This document shows, piece by piece, positions 33,625-40,778 of a DNA stretch of 64,000 bases. Below the pieces are notes generated by a model. It was not told the DNA's origin and did not search any database. It saw nothing but the letters and a program-made list of their open reading frames with translations. Positions within the stretch are counted from its first letter, which is position 1; every line of letters starts with the position of its first letter. The position numbers and the translations under genes are program-made. The stretch comes from an uncultured Lachnospiraceae bacterium (GTDB lineage Bacteria > Bacillota > Clostridia > Lachnospirales > Lachnospiraceae): the NCBI GenBank assembly GCA_910580195.1, contig CAJTWA010000010.1, positions 32,121-96,120 on the forward strand, read 5' to 3'.

Positions 33625-34297
33625 CCTGTTTCTTCTCCTTTTTGTCCTTTTCCGGTTTCTTTATTTTACCCGGCAGCTTTTTCTCCCTGTCTTCTCCCGC
33701 CTTTTCCGGCAGCTTTCCATTCCCGGCTTCTTTCAGTGTATTCTTTTCCTCAAATTCAAACGGGCGTAATTTCCATCTGTTGGGAAAATATCTTCCTGCC
33801 ATCAGTGGATGTGTGGCTTTGAGCCTTTCATATTCGCCTTTGTCGTCTACAATATCCACTACTTTTTCTTTATAAGGTTTCAGAAGTTTTAACAGATGTT
33901 CTTTTTCTTCTTTCACAAATTTATTTGTCAGGAATGTATTGCCATATCCAAGCAGGACAGCGTCAAAACCACGCTTTAACACTTCCTCAAGGTATTTCCG
34001 GTTCTCCGTGTTGCTCGCCACTTCTGAGGGCTTTAAACGCTGTGTAAAGAGGTCTGCGTAAAGGTTGCAGACTGTCATTGTGGTATATCCCATGGGGATT
34101 AAGTTGTTTAAAATAAACGTGGTAGTCGTGTCTAAAATGCTGATATCTGCGCTGGCAGGGTTTAAGCCAATGATTAAGATACTTTTCTCCGGCTTTCTGT
34201 CTTTGCAGGTGAAAGTCAGCTCAAACCGCTTTTTATGGTTCTTATCGAAAATGCCTTTCCGCTCCACTGTCATGGATTCTGTTGATAATTTTTCCAT
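33497..34297 (-). CDS. DUF1643 domain protein with charged C-terminal tail
   Basis: The 266-residue product starts with a DUF1643 domain: RFELTFTCKDRKPEKSILII, then GLNPASADISILDTTT and KYLEEVLKRGFDAVLLGYGN. DUF1643 genes are typical of SCC and other integrative elements, with unknown function. The tail (about 180-265) is a Lys/Glu/Asp-rich, low-complexity extension that overlaps the next gene by 128 bp and could be intrinsically disordered. I chose the Met at 34297 because AGGAGC lies 8 nt upstream. Confidence 0.78.
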   Translation of the reverse strand: MEKLSTESMTVERKGIFDKNHKKRFELTFTCKDRKPEKSILIIGLNPASADISILDTTTTFILNNLIPMGYTTMTVCNLYADLFTQRLKPSEVASNTENRKYLEEVLKRGFDAVLLGYGNTFLTNKFVKEEKEHLLKLLKPYKEKVVDIVDDKGEYERLKATHPLMAGRYFPNRWKLRPFEFEEKNTLKEAGNGKLPEKAGEDREKKLPGKIKKPEKDKKEKKQDEKDNPNQDSEPVAFAEADKQVSGEETDTGGSNSKDLLHTPR

Positions 34298-34373
34298 AGA
34301 TATGCTCCTTTTTTGCACGAAAATAAGGCAGACAACATTTCTGCTGTCTGCCTGTTTTTAAAACTTTATGTGA

Positions 34374-34451
34374 TTATGCGTTTACTGTTTCCAGTGCCAC
34401 CAGTACGCCTACTGTTATGACACATGCGCCTAAGAAGATTCCTGCGTGCAT
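34374..34451 (-). CDS. 25-residue hydrophobic small protein
   Basis: This short reading frame encodes a 25-residue peptide of Met, His and Ala followed by Gly, Ile, Leu, Val and Ala runs (GIFLGACVITVGVLVALE), one membrane-spanning helix. A strong RBS (AAAGGGGTG) lies 8 nt before the ATG at 34451. It sits between the DUF1643 gene and the 187-residue gene, same strand. Small hydrophobic peptides in mobile elements can be toxins, but this is unproven here. Confidence 0.5.
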   Translation of the reverse strand: MHAGIFLGACVITVGVLVALETVNA

Positions 34452-34507
34452 GGATATTCACCCCTTTCCTGATGGTTTTCAGGGTAATAATATATATTTA
34501 CATTATT

Positions 34508-35071
34508 TTATCGCTGAAACATTCCGCTTGTCTCATTCATATAATCAAATAATATGCTTTTTAGTTTTTCAGGCATATATGTATATCTTTCATCTGATTT
34601 ATATTCAGAAATTCGTCTTTTGGCTTCGTCCATCTCCCCTTCCGCTATCAATGTCTCCACCTCTTCTACAAGTTCCACTCCGAGGTTACCATATTCTTCC
34701 AGTGAATCTACTTTTTCTTTGAATTCTTCTACATCTGATTTGAATTTATCATATTTTTTATAACTTCCATTCATTTCATCTAAAATCGCCTTTATTTTTC
34801 CCAAATTCATTTCGGCGTATTCTCCCTTTTCCATTTCCGCTTGAGCAGCTCCATAAAGTTTAACATCTTCAATTAGTTTAGCTGTTTTTCTGGACATTTT
34901 TTCACCCTGGAACTCTATGTCTTTCGCATCCTCCAATGCAGTGTAATAACCGCCTTTTTTTACGCTTTCTACTATATCCTTTTCCAAATCACTGACTTCT
35001 CCTGCGACTATAATTTTTCCAATAATTAAAAGTATTGCTATCACAATAACAACAGGTGCAATTTTTTTCAT
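34508..35071 (-). CDS. Hypothetical helical protein with N-terminal membrane span
   Basis: I do not recognise this 187-residue product. It has an N-terminal signal-anchor (about 5-23, VVIVIAILLIIGKIIVAG) and then acidic, Lys/Glu-rich helices (EKGEYAEMNLGKIKAILDEM), probably coiled coil, facing outward. The C-terminus has a repeated helical pattern (AEGEMDEAKRRISEYKSDER). It is inside the mobile element, followed upstream by a 49-residue membrane protein. Together these look like an envelope-located group of unknown role. Confidence 0.6.
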   Translation of the reverse strand: MKKIAPVVIVIAILLIIGKIIVAGEVSDLEKDIVESVKKGGYYTALEDAKDIEFQGEKMSRKTAKLIEDVKLYGAAQAEMEKGEYAEMNLGKIKAILDEMNGSYKKYDKFKSDVEEFKEKVDSLEEYGNLGVELVEEVETLIAEGEMDEAKRRISEYKSDERYTYMPEKLKSILFDYMNETSGMFQR

Positions 35072-35118
35072 ATGATATCCTCCCGGCCATTTCTTTTATT
35101 GATTTTAAGACTCCATTT

Positions 35119-35268
35119 TTACCTGAATTTCTGGACTACATATGCAATCGCTGAAATTACAACCACAATCCAGAACAGCTCCCATACAAATTCAATAACA
35201 TATGACAGAAGCCACAGAACAACCATAACTCCAATAATGGCGGCAATTATCCCAAGTACTTTTTTCAT
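35119..35268 (-). CDS. 49-residue membrane protein
   Basis: This frame encodes a short protein made of two hydrophobic helices (MKKVLGIIAAIIGVMVVLWL and FWIVVVISAIAYVV) around a short polar turn, ending QKFR. GGAG lies about 9 nt before the ATG at 35268. It sits 47 bp upstream of the 187-residue membrane-anchored protein gene, same strand. No family was recognised. Confidence 0.6.
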   Translation of the reverse strand: MKKVLGIIAAIIGVMVVLWLLSYVIEFVWELFWIVVVISAIAYVVQKFR

Positions 35269-35291
35269 GCTCTTTCTCTCCATTTGTAAAT

Positions 35292-36869
35292 TTATTTTTT
35301 AAACAGCTTTCCAAATCCTTTAATGACGTCCATGCCGCTGTTCGGGTTTAAGATTTTATCTTTTTTCTTTTCCAGATACTGTACTGCTTCTGTGGTATCT
35401 TCCTGTCCCAATCCCAGTTTTGGCAATAACAGCTCCATCTTCTGAAAGGCTTCCTCAATTTTCTCCAAAGAAGAAGTATCTGCTTTTTTTATTGCTTTCA
35501 GAAGTCTGTCTTTTCCCGCCTGTTTCCGGTCTGCTTTTTTAAATAGACCGGTGGAACAAAATTTTTTATCAAAATCCGCTAAATATCCATTGATTTTATC
35601 TAAATATTTTGGCTTCAGCTCGGAACAGAACTGCTCTTCAAACACAGATTTCTTTTCCAGCAAATCTTCCTCATAGTCAAGAAGTGATTCTGATGTGGGC
35701 GGAGTAATTTCCTCAAAGAAATCCTGTATTGCCTGTAATTCTTTACGGGCAAAATCAGCAGAATCCCTGGTAGTGCAGACGATATCATCTACCGTCCGGT
35801 ACAACAGGTCAAAGTCTTCCAGCCTTTTATTGATATATTTCATGCATTCCAGCTCGTCTGTCACTGGCAGGCTTAAATTCATGCAGTATTCCATTAGCTT
35901 TTCTTTTGCTTTTACAGAATCTTCTTCTGTTTCACCCTGAACGTCTTTTACATATTGGAGCGCCTGATTATCCTTAGATGATTGCAGGTCAACGCCATAA
36001 TAATCTGCCAGTACGCCCAGCTCTCCTTTTTCATCCCCAAATGACGCAAGCATGGTTTCAAACAAATCAAGGCTGTATGGATGCAATGCCAGAATTTCCT
36101 GATAAATTTGGTCCGTTTTCTCTTTTGGGACTGCCCCGCTTTTTATATTATTCAGTAATCGCTGTGCGGTTTCCATGTCATTCTCTGACGGTACTCCCCA
36201 TACAATATCTTCCTTTGTTTCTGAAATAAGATGTATCAATACATGATGTAAGGCAAAAGCAGATTCAAAGACGCCGTTCTGTATTGTTTCCCTTGTTTTC
36301 GGATCAGAAAATATCTGCTTTAATTCCGAATTAGCTGCCATCTTACTGAAGGAATTACCTATTGCATTCACGAAGCTATGCCCCATGCCTTCTGCAACGT
36401 TCCTCATTCCAAGGCTGGCCTGATGTGCATAATTATCTATTACTGTCCCGCCATAACTGCCGCCTTCCCATCTGGCACGATTATCTTTCCGCTCCTGACG
36501 GTATTGTTTCTGCGCTTCCAAATCCTCATTTACGGATATAATTTTCTCACAGACAGAATCGGATGCCGCATAAAAGGGATTCAGATAGCCCTTCTCATTT
36601 GCATACTGGTAAATCGTATCGTAATCCCAGTCATAGCGTTCCATGCTGATAAGTTCTTTTTTCATTTCATCTATCACCGGGCAGATACTTTTCTGAAAAT
36701 CTGATGATGTTTTCTGCAGAATGTCATTGCAGTTCGTATAGTCACTATAAAAGGAAGAAAACTGCCTTACCGCTTCTTCTGCCAGACGGTAATACTTCTT
36801 CCGCAAGACGTTATAAATATTTTTCTCTTTTGGAATATGGACTGTGCCAATTGCACAGGGATATTCCAC
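35292..36869 (-). CDS. Hypothetical 525-residue element protein with interrupted 5' end
   Basis: The sequence is helical and charged, and no family was recognised. It has a His-rich stretch near residue 205 (FALHHVLIHL), Cys pairs and a C-terminal GFGKLFKK. The annotated start is a GTG at 36869. An in-frame ATG at 36908 lies 13 codons upstream with its own RBS (AAAGGAG), but an amber codon at 36884-36882 separates the two. The TAG is directly followed by GAG, so TAGGAG forms a Shine-Dalgarno 9 nt before the GTG. A likely history is a CAG-to-TAG change that created a stop and an RBS at once. This is the first gene of the minus-strand element cluster. Confidence 0.65.
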   Translation of the reverse strand: MEYPCAIGTVHIPKEKNIYNVLRKKYYRLAEEAVRQFSSFYSDYTNCNDILQKTSSDFQKSICPVIDEMKKELISMERYDWDYDTIYQYANEKGYLNPFYAASDSVCEKIISVNEDLEAQKQYRQERKDNRARWEGGSYGGTVIDNYAHQASLGMRNVAEGMGHSFVNAIGNSFSKMAANSELKQIFSDPKTRETIQNGVFESAFALHHVLIHLISETKEDIVWGVPSENDMETAQRLLNNIKSGAVPKEKTDQIYQEILALHPYSLDLFETMLASFGDEKGELGVLADYYGVDLQSSKDNQALQYVKDVQGETEEDSVKAKEKLMEYCMNLSLPVTDELECMKYINKRLEDFDLLYRTVDDIVCTTRDSADFARKELQAIQDFFEEITPPTSESLLDYEEDLLEKKSVFEEQFCSELKPKYLDKINGYLADFDKKFCSTGLFKKADRKQAGKDRLLKAIKKADTSSLEKIEEAFQKMELLLPKLGLGQEDTTEAVQYLEKKKDKILNPNSGMDVIKGFGKLFKK

Positions 36870-36991
36870 AGGATGGTTCTCCTATTCCAGCAATTCTTTC
36901 ATTAACATAGACAACACTCCTTTGCTTTTTTATTTCATGTACTTCTTTTTCATCTTCGCATTGAGCATATATATACCATATATTTCAGAAT

Positions 36992-37021
36992 CTTACAATA
37001 ATATTGTGGATAAAATATAAT
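36992..37021 (+). promoter_or_regulatory. Candidate promoter of the XRE-like gene
   Basis: CTTACA (36992-36997) and TATAAT (37016-37021) are separated by 18 bp, 20 bp before the start codon at 37042. The matched -10 is perfect and the -35 is partial. CAATAATATTG, a short palindrome, lies between the boxes. Confidence 0.5.
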
Positions 37022-37041
37022 AGACATCGGAGGTACGGACA

Positions 37042-37310
37042 ATGCCCAAAAAAGAAAACCCTTTACGCCAGCTCCCGGCCAGTTCAGATGGCTATGGCGA
37101 TATAAAAATCCATTTATCAGAAATATTAGAGGAAAAAATATTTCCCTGAATCAGTTATCCTTCCGCACGGAAATGCAGAGAACACAATTACGGAATTACA
37201 GGGATGGGAAAATACAGCGTCTGGATATTGATATCCTGAAACGATTATGTTACGTTCTGGAATGTGATTTACACGACCTGATTGAATACATCCCGCCTGA
37301 AAAATCATAA
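37042..37310 (+). pseudogene. Frameshifted XRE/Cro-like regulator gene
   Basis: The start at 37042 has GGAGG 8-9 nt upstream. The first 35 codons end at a TGA (37147-37149). Beyond a run of six A at about 37132, the -1 frame continues as NISLNQLSFRTEMQRTQLRN, then IQRLDIDILKRLCYVLECDL and HDLIEYIPP to a stop at 37308-37310. Together the frames give a small Cro-like helix-turn-helix protein. A seventh A would restore the frame. It is the only plus-strand gene of the element, divergent from the minus-strand cluster. It could be a broken gene or one expressed by slippage on the A-run. Confidence 0.6.
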
Positions 37311-37339
37311 GCACAAAATATATCCCATCAGACTAAAAT

Positions 37340-37371
37340 ACCCCATGGAAAGCCAACTGCTCCCATGGGGT
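37340..37371 (+). terminator. Hairpin after the XRE-like gene
   Basis: ACCCCATGG and its exact complement CCATGGGGT enclose a 14-nt loop, 30 bp after the stop codon. A/T-rich sequence follows, without a long T-run. Confidence 0.5.
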
Positions 37372-37414
37372 TAAAATACAACTCTTATTCTCTTTCTCTT
37401 ACCTAAACTCCCGT

Positions 37415-37473
37415 TCCCTTTCGCCCTTACTTGTGATATGGCTCTCCATAACGTACCTAAGTGCGTAAACTCC
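37415..37473 (-). repeat. Internal att-like site between two elements
   Basis: On the minus strand the site reads as codons for RYGEPYHK and a stop (TAA at 37427-37429), matching the canonical RlmH end RGEPYHK. The high-coordinate side (CCATAACGTACCTAAGTGCG) equals that of the distal site; the low-coordinate side (TTTCGCCCTTACTT) equals that at the rlmH end. It thus joins the far arm of one element to the near arm of the next. Confidence 0.7.
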
Positions 37474-37521
37474 TAAAAAAATAGCGTAAATATCACACCT
37501 GTTCTGGTTCCTGCAACTACA

Positions 37522-37560
37522 TACATTTTCGCCCTTACTTATGGTACGGCTGCTTCGCCA
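37522..37560 (-). repeat. att-like site at the 3' end of rlmH
   Basis: The last rlmH codons (KQPYHK and TAA at 37535-37537) form the core. The bases after the stop (TTCGCCCTTACTT on the plus strand) are shared with the site at 37415-37440 and so belong to an element arm, while the upstream side is rlmH itself. Confidence 0.7.
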
Positions 37561-38014
37561 TAATACGGTAACTACGGTAAATCTGCTCCAGCAGGATTAC
37601 CCGCATCAATTGGTGCGGAAACGTCATTTTCGAGAAACTTAAAGCATAGTCCGCCCGCTCCATCACAGATTCTGCCAGCCCCAAAGAGCCCCCAACCGCA
37701 AACATCAGATGGCTGACGCCGGAAACCCCAAGCCCCTCTATCTTTTTGGAAAACCCCACGGAATCCAGCGCATCCCCCTCAATAGCCAATGCGCACAGCC
37801 ATGCATCCTCCCGGACGTATTTTAAGAGCCGCTGCCCTTCCTTTTCCTTTATCTGAAATTCCTCGGCGCTGCTGGCATGGTCTGGGGTCTTTTCATCGGC
37901 CACTTCAATGATTTCCAGCTTGCAGTACCGGCTTAAGCGTTTTTCAAATTCTTCTATGGCCTGCCGGTAAAATTTTTCCTTGATTTTTCCCACCGCTAAA
38001 ATTGTAATTTTCAT
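37535..38014 (-). CDS. rlmH: Ribosomal RNA large subunit methyltransferase H
   Basis: This 159-residue SPOUT methyltransferase is of normal length (MKITILAVGKIKEKFYRQAI at the start, then FAVGGSLGLAESVMERADYALS and MTFPHQLMRVILLEQIYRSY at the C-terminus). RlmH methylates pseudouridine 1915 of 23S rRNA. The start at 38014 has GGAGGAAGAG just upstream; longer frames start in non-coding sequence. The C-terminal end (KQPYHK) deviates from the usual RGEPYHK, consistent with the 3' end being an integration site that has been re-formed by element insertion. Confidence 0.95.
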   Translation of the reverse strand: MKITILAVGKIKEKFYRQAIEEFEKRLSRYCKLEIIEVADEKTPDHASSAEEFQIKEKEGQRLLKYVREDAWLCALAIEGDALDSVGFSKKIEGLGVSGVSHLMFAVGGSLGLAESVMERADYALSFSKMTFPHQLMRVILLEQIYRSYRIMAKQPYHK

Positions 38015-38256
38015 CTCTTCCTCCATAAAATTTCTGGCGCCATACAGAAATTCCCATGCCACAGTTGGAACCTTACTGCTTTTCCTTCGCAAAATTCCTA
38101 GCGTGGCACAGAATTCCCATGATCCTGAATGGGAACTTCCCCATCTGTTTCCATCGGTTTTTCTGATACATGTTGTAATATGCTCCCATTTCATTTATAA
38201 TAACAATAAAATAGACGATATTCAACAAAATCCATATACCCAGAGGTGAACCGATT

Positions 38257-38829
38257 ATGAAATTATTAGAAGAAAAAATCATGCAGGACGGCAACGCCGT
38301 AAACGAACACATCTTAAAAGTGGACAGCTTCATCAACCATCAGGTAGACCCGGCGCTGATGCAGGAAATGGGGAAAGAAATTGCAAAGCATTTTGCGGGC
38401 AGGGGCATTACCAAGGTTGCCACAATCGAAAGTTCCGGTATCTCCCCAGCGCTGATGGCCGCCCTTGCATTGGGCGTCCCTATGGTAATCCTGAAAAAGC
38501 AGCCTTCCAAAATCTTGAACCAAGACTTGTACCAAACGGTTGTCACTTCTTTTACGAAGGAAACCAACTATGAACTGACCCTTTCTAAAAAATACATTAC
38601 TGCAGACGACCATGTGCTGCTGGTGGATGACTTCCTTGCAAATGGGGAGGCTGCAACCGCTGCCATCCGCTTAATCCGCATGTCCCATGCTACCATTGCC
38701 GGGATGGGGGTATTGATAGAGAAATCCTTCCAGCCCGGGCGGGAGAAATTAATGTCACAAGGGATTGAGGTCTTTGCACTTGCACGGATTGCGAAAATGG
38801 CGGAGAATTATTTGGAATTCCAAGAGTGA
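38257..38829 (+). CDS. xpt: Xanthine phosphoribosyltransferase
   Basis: This 190-residue protein is a type I phosphoribosyltransferase. It begins MKLLEEKIMQDG and has the PRPP-binding motif LLVDDFLANGEA (about residues 125-136) and the purine-recognition strand FALARIAKMAEN near the end. It converts xanthine plus PRPP to XMP for purine salvage. The start at 38257 has CAGAGGTGAACC upstream. The 5' region is only about 60 bp from the rlmH start and shows no purine riboswitch structure. The gene is alone on the plus strand. Confidence 0.95.
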   Translation: MKLLEEKIMQDGNAVNEHILKVDSFINHQVDPALMQEMGKEIAKHFAGRGITKVATIESSGISPALMAALALGVPMVILKKQPSKILNQDLYQTVVTSFTKETNYELTLSKKYITADDHVLLVDDFLANGEAATAAIRLIRMSHATIAGMGVLIEKSFQPGREKLMSQGIEVFALARIAKMAENYLEFQE

Positions 38830-38890
38830 AAATTTCTATAGCGTGTTTGAAAAATGCAGTAGGGAAGGCTTTGGAATTGGTTAGTAATTC

Positions 38891-39026
38891 AAAGTAGGGG
38901 GCTTTGGAGGCGGACAGAAATTTAAGATGGAGGGCTTTTGGGAGCGGATGGAAATTTAAGATGGAGGGCTTTTGGGGGCGGATAGAAGTTTAAGATGGAG
39001 GGCTTTTGGAGGCGGACGGAAATTCC
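38891..39026 (+). repeat. 34-bp tandem repeat, duplicated left flank of copy C
   Basis: About 3.5 units read AAGATGGAGGGCTTTTGG, then GRGCGGATGGAAATTT with small changes. The last unit runs into the left arm of the structured repeat (GGCGGACGGAAATTCC). Each earlier unit ends in the GACGGAAATT-like start of that arm. Confidence 0.8.
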
Positions 39027-39198
39027 GGGCCGCCCTTCCCCGAAACAAACCGGGCAACGTTCCGGCGAACTAACTGCTAACTCCGACTAAGGAACTCAGG
39101 AAAGCCTTTGTTCCTAAGTCTGCGTAAGCAGTGGATTTCGCCTCCACTAAGGACGCCCTTGAACTGTTTGTTTCGGGGAAGGGCGGCCCGGAATTTCC
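39018..39198 (+). repeat. Structured dispersed repeat, copy C
   Basis: This 181-bp copy has arms GGAAATTCCGGGCCGCCC then TTCCCCGAAACAAAC, exactly complementary at the right end (30 or more pairs). The central stem is GACT-A-AGGAAC pairing GTTCCT-A-AGTC. The short stems GGGC/GCCC, ACTGCT/AGCAGT and GTGGA/TCCAC are intact. It is the best-preserved copy. Confidence 0.87.
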
Positions 39199-39586
39199 TG
39201 TTTACTGGAAAAAGTTTACTATGATATGTTGCAAACAGAAGGATAATAAACTTCCCCGCAACAGAGCTGCGGGGTATTAACCCCAACCTCGCTCTGCTCG
39301 GTAAAACTCTGACCGCAGCAAGCTGCGAGGGATCAGACCCGTGAACGAATGAACCACCCAGCTGTAAGTAACGAGGTATCCCTTCCTAGCTTTTTCTCCC
39401 AGAACGCTGCAAGTTACAGGCTGCAAGGACTTGTTTTCATGGTCCTGTGGCCTAGCTTTTTCTCCCAGAACGCTGCAAGCTATGGGGTATCAAACCCTTG
39501 AAAGAATGGGCTATCCCTCTGAAAATTTCCCAGATACTTGCTTATCCGAACAAGCAAATTTCCTTTGTACCCTAGCTATCCTTTTG
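39199..39586. other. Non-coding repeat-rich gap
   Basis: No gene is supported here. It holds two 29-bp direct copies at 39385-39413 and 39451-39479 (CCTAGCTTTTTCTCCCAGAA, then CGCTGCAAG) and several copies of a motif of the form GCAAGC-GGGGTATCAAACCC-GTGAANGAATGAAC (39254, 39319, 39475) with G/C stem potential. The same motif recurs at 40148-40266 and 54900-54990. Confidence 0.6.
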
Positions 39587-39645
39587 AAAATTTCCCAGAT
39601 GCTTGGCTGATAAACGCCATACAGCCAAGCATCTGGGAAATTTTT
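39587..39645. terminator. Strong bidirectional terminator
   Basis: AAAATTTCCCAGATGCTTGG and its exact complement (with CTG at the apex side) form a 23-bp perfect stem with a 12-nt loop. Runs of A and T flank both sides. It lies 8 bp from the stop of the SCP2-domain gene, whose transcript it should end. Confidence 0.85.
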
Positions 39646-39652
39646 GCGCCCT

Positions 39653-39985
39653 TTATTTCTTCTTTCCGCCAATAATGCTTTTCAGCTTCAGGGCCTTGTC
39701 AATATTCCCTTCCACTTTCAGCTTCTGCAGCGTCACCGCAAGCAATGGGTCAAGTTTTCCATTGGCAATTTTTATCAAGTTCTCTGCAGAGCAGGTAAAC
39801 AGCGCATCCCTATCATGGTAATCATAAGGCTCTACCGAAAGCTTGCCCTCCTTCACCTCTACATAAAAAACCCCTGCCGCATCCCCAGTAATATTGAACT
39901 GGTACGCCAAATGCTCCTTGATGCCGCTCACATCCGTATCCGCAAATGTTTCCTTTACTTTTGCAAAAAATTCTTCGTATGTCAT
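39653..39985 (-). CDS. SCP2 sterol-binding-domain protein
   Basis: This 110-residue protein is a single SCP2-like lipid-binding domain. It starts with MTYEEFFAKVKETFADTDVS, and DPLLAVTLQKLKVEGNIDKA is the family end motif. Bacterial members bind hydrophobic molecules, but the ligand is not known. A strong terminator follows 8 bp downstream and the start at 39985 has AGAGAGGAT upstream, so it is probably a single-gene unit. There is no sign of secretion. Confidence 0.88.
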   Translation of the reverse strand: MTYEEFFAKVKETFADTDVSGIKEHLAYQFNITGDAAGVFYVEVKEGKLSVEPYDYHDRDALFTCSAENLIKIANGKLDPLLAVTLQKLKVEGNIDKALKLKSIIGGKKK

Positions 39986-40147
39986 GTTCCCATCCTCTCT
40001 TTCCTAAAAATATGCCTGCTTAACAAACAAATACAATCCTATCATAATCCCTTACTAGCGAAAGCCCAGACAAAATAGCAAAATCACCGTTTTGCCCAAA
40101 CTGGGCTAATACTAAGATACCACTTTCCCCCTCCCCGGTCAATCCAT

Positions 40148-40266
40148 AAATGGCACCCAGCAGCAAGCTGCTGGGTATCTGGCCCTAATTTCCCATATTA
40201 TCGGACAACATGGACAGCGTGTCTAGCAGCAAGCAGCAGGGTATCAAACCCGTGAAGGAATAAACT
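40148..40266. repeat. Two copies of the GGTATCAAACCC-type motif
   Basis: AGCAGCAAGCTGCTGGGTATC and AGCAGCAAGCAGCAGGGTATC (40228), the latter followed by AAACCCGTGAAGGAATAAAC, match motif copies near 39319 and 39475. The region otherwise holds no gene. Confidence 0.5.
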
Positions 40267-40302
40267 TCCAAAGCACAAACCGTATACTTTATTCCATAAC
40301 CA

Positions 40303-40669
40303 GGCAATTCCGGGCAGCCCTTCCCCTAAGCAAACATTTCATGGGCGCTTTTAGTGTAGGCGAAATCCACTGCTTACGAAGACTTAGGGATGAGGGCTTT
40401 CCCGAAATCCCGAGGAAGAATCCAAAAATAACTTTGCCAAATTGCGCCGGATATTTCTTCGAATGTGCGAAGCAAAAAACGGAGGCATGCCCTCGCTTTG
40501 CTGGGGCAGACCCTAGCGGGCTATGTTGAGTATTTTTGCTCCGTGCAATCGGAGGAATAGACAAGCAAGGTGGCAAAGTTATTTTTGGATTCTTCCGTAG
40601 TCGTAGTTAGCAGTTAGTTCGCCGGAACGTTGCCCAGTTTGCTTAGGGGAAGAGCTGCCCGGAATTGCC
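40303..40669 (-). repeat. Structured dispersed repeat, copy D, split by an insertion
   Basis: In reverse orientation, the arms GGCAATTCCGGGCAGC and complement lie at both ends (one T-G pair replaces a C-G pair, which favours the minus strand as the RNA sense). The central stem GACT-A-(A)GGGAT/ATCCCT-A-AGTC is split by a 181-bp insert between its strands. Without the insert the unit is 186 bp. Confidence 0.82.
40415..40595. mobile_element. 181-bp MITE-like insert with perfect 25-bp inverted repeats
   Basis: The ends GAAGAATCCAAAAATAACTT plus TGCCA and their exact complement at 40571-40595 make 25-bp perfect terminal inverted repeats. The inside has hairpins (CTTCGAATGTGCGAAG) and no reading frame of note. 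It interrupts repeat copy D. No clear target-site duplication was found; two bases of the target may be lost. A transposase elsewhere would be needed. Confidence 0.8.
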
Positions 40670-40778
40670 GTCCGCCCCCAAAGACCCCCTTACCTTACTC
40701 CCCCCCCCAAACAAAAAATTACTACCCACCAGTTATCAACTCATTTAAACCCGCAGAACTTCCCCCATACCGAACCTC

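Larger units (their letters stand above)
27820..37552. mobile_element. SCC-like integrative element at the 3' end of rlmH
   Basis: This region of about 9.6 kb is bounded by copies of the rlmH C-terminal coding sequence and holds a large serine recombinase, an AAA+ replication-type ATPase, a DUF1643 protein, a SymE-like protein, an Rpn-type nuclease, several small or unknown proteins and a divergent XRE-like regulator gene. Staphylococcal cassette chromosomes also insert at the rlmH 3' end with serine recombinases and carry helicase and DUF1643 genes. The segment 37450-37534 looks like a remnant of a second such element next to rlmH. No conjugation genes and no resistance gene are seen. The SCC relationship is inferred from att position and gene types. 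Confidence 0.75.

Noticed and set aside
27900..37500. Conjugative element
   Set aside because: No relaxase, VirB4-like or TraG-like gene was found, so the element is at most mobilisable or integrative only.
38195..38256. Purine riboswitch before xpt
   Set aside because: The gap to the rlmH start region is about 60 bp of A/T-rich sequence without the three-way-junction pattern.
40289..40576. Small frames reading LLRGRAARNC-type sequence
   Set aside because: They are translations of the structured repeat arms and recur at every copy, so they are not genes.
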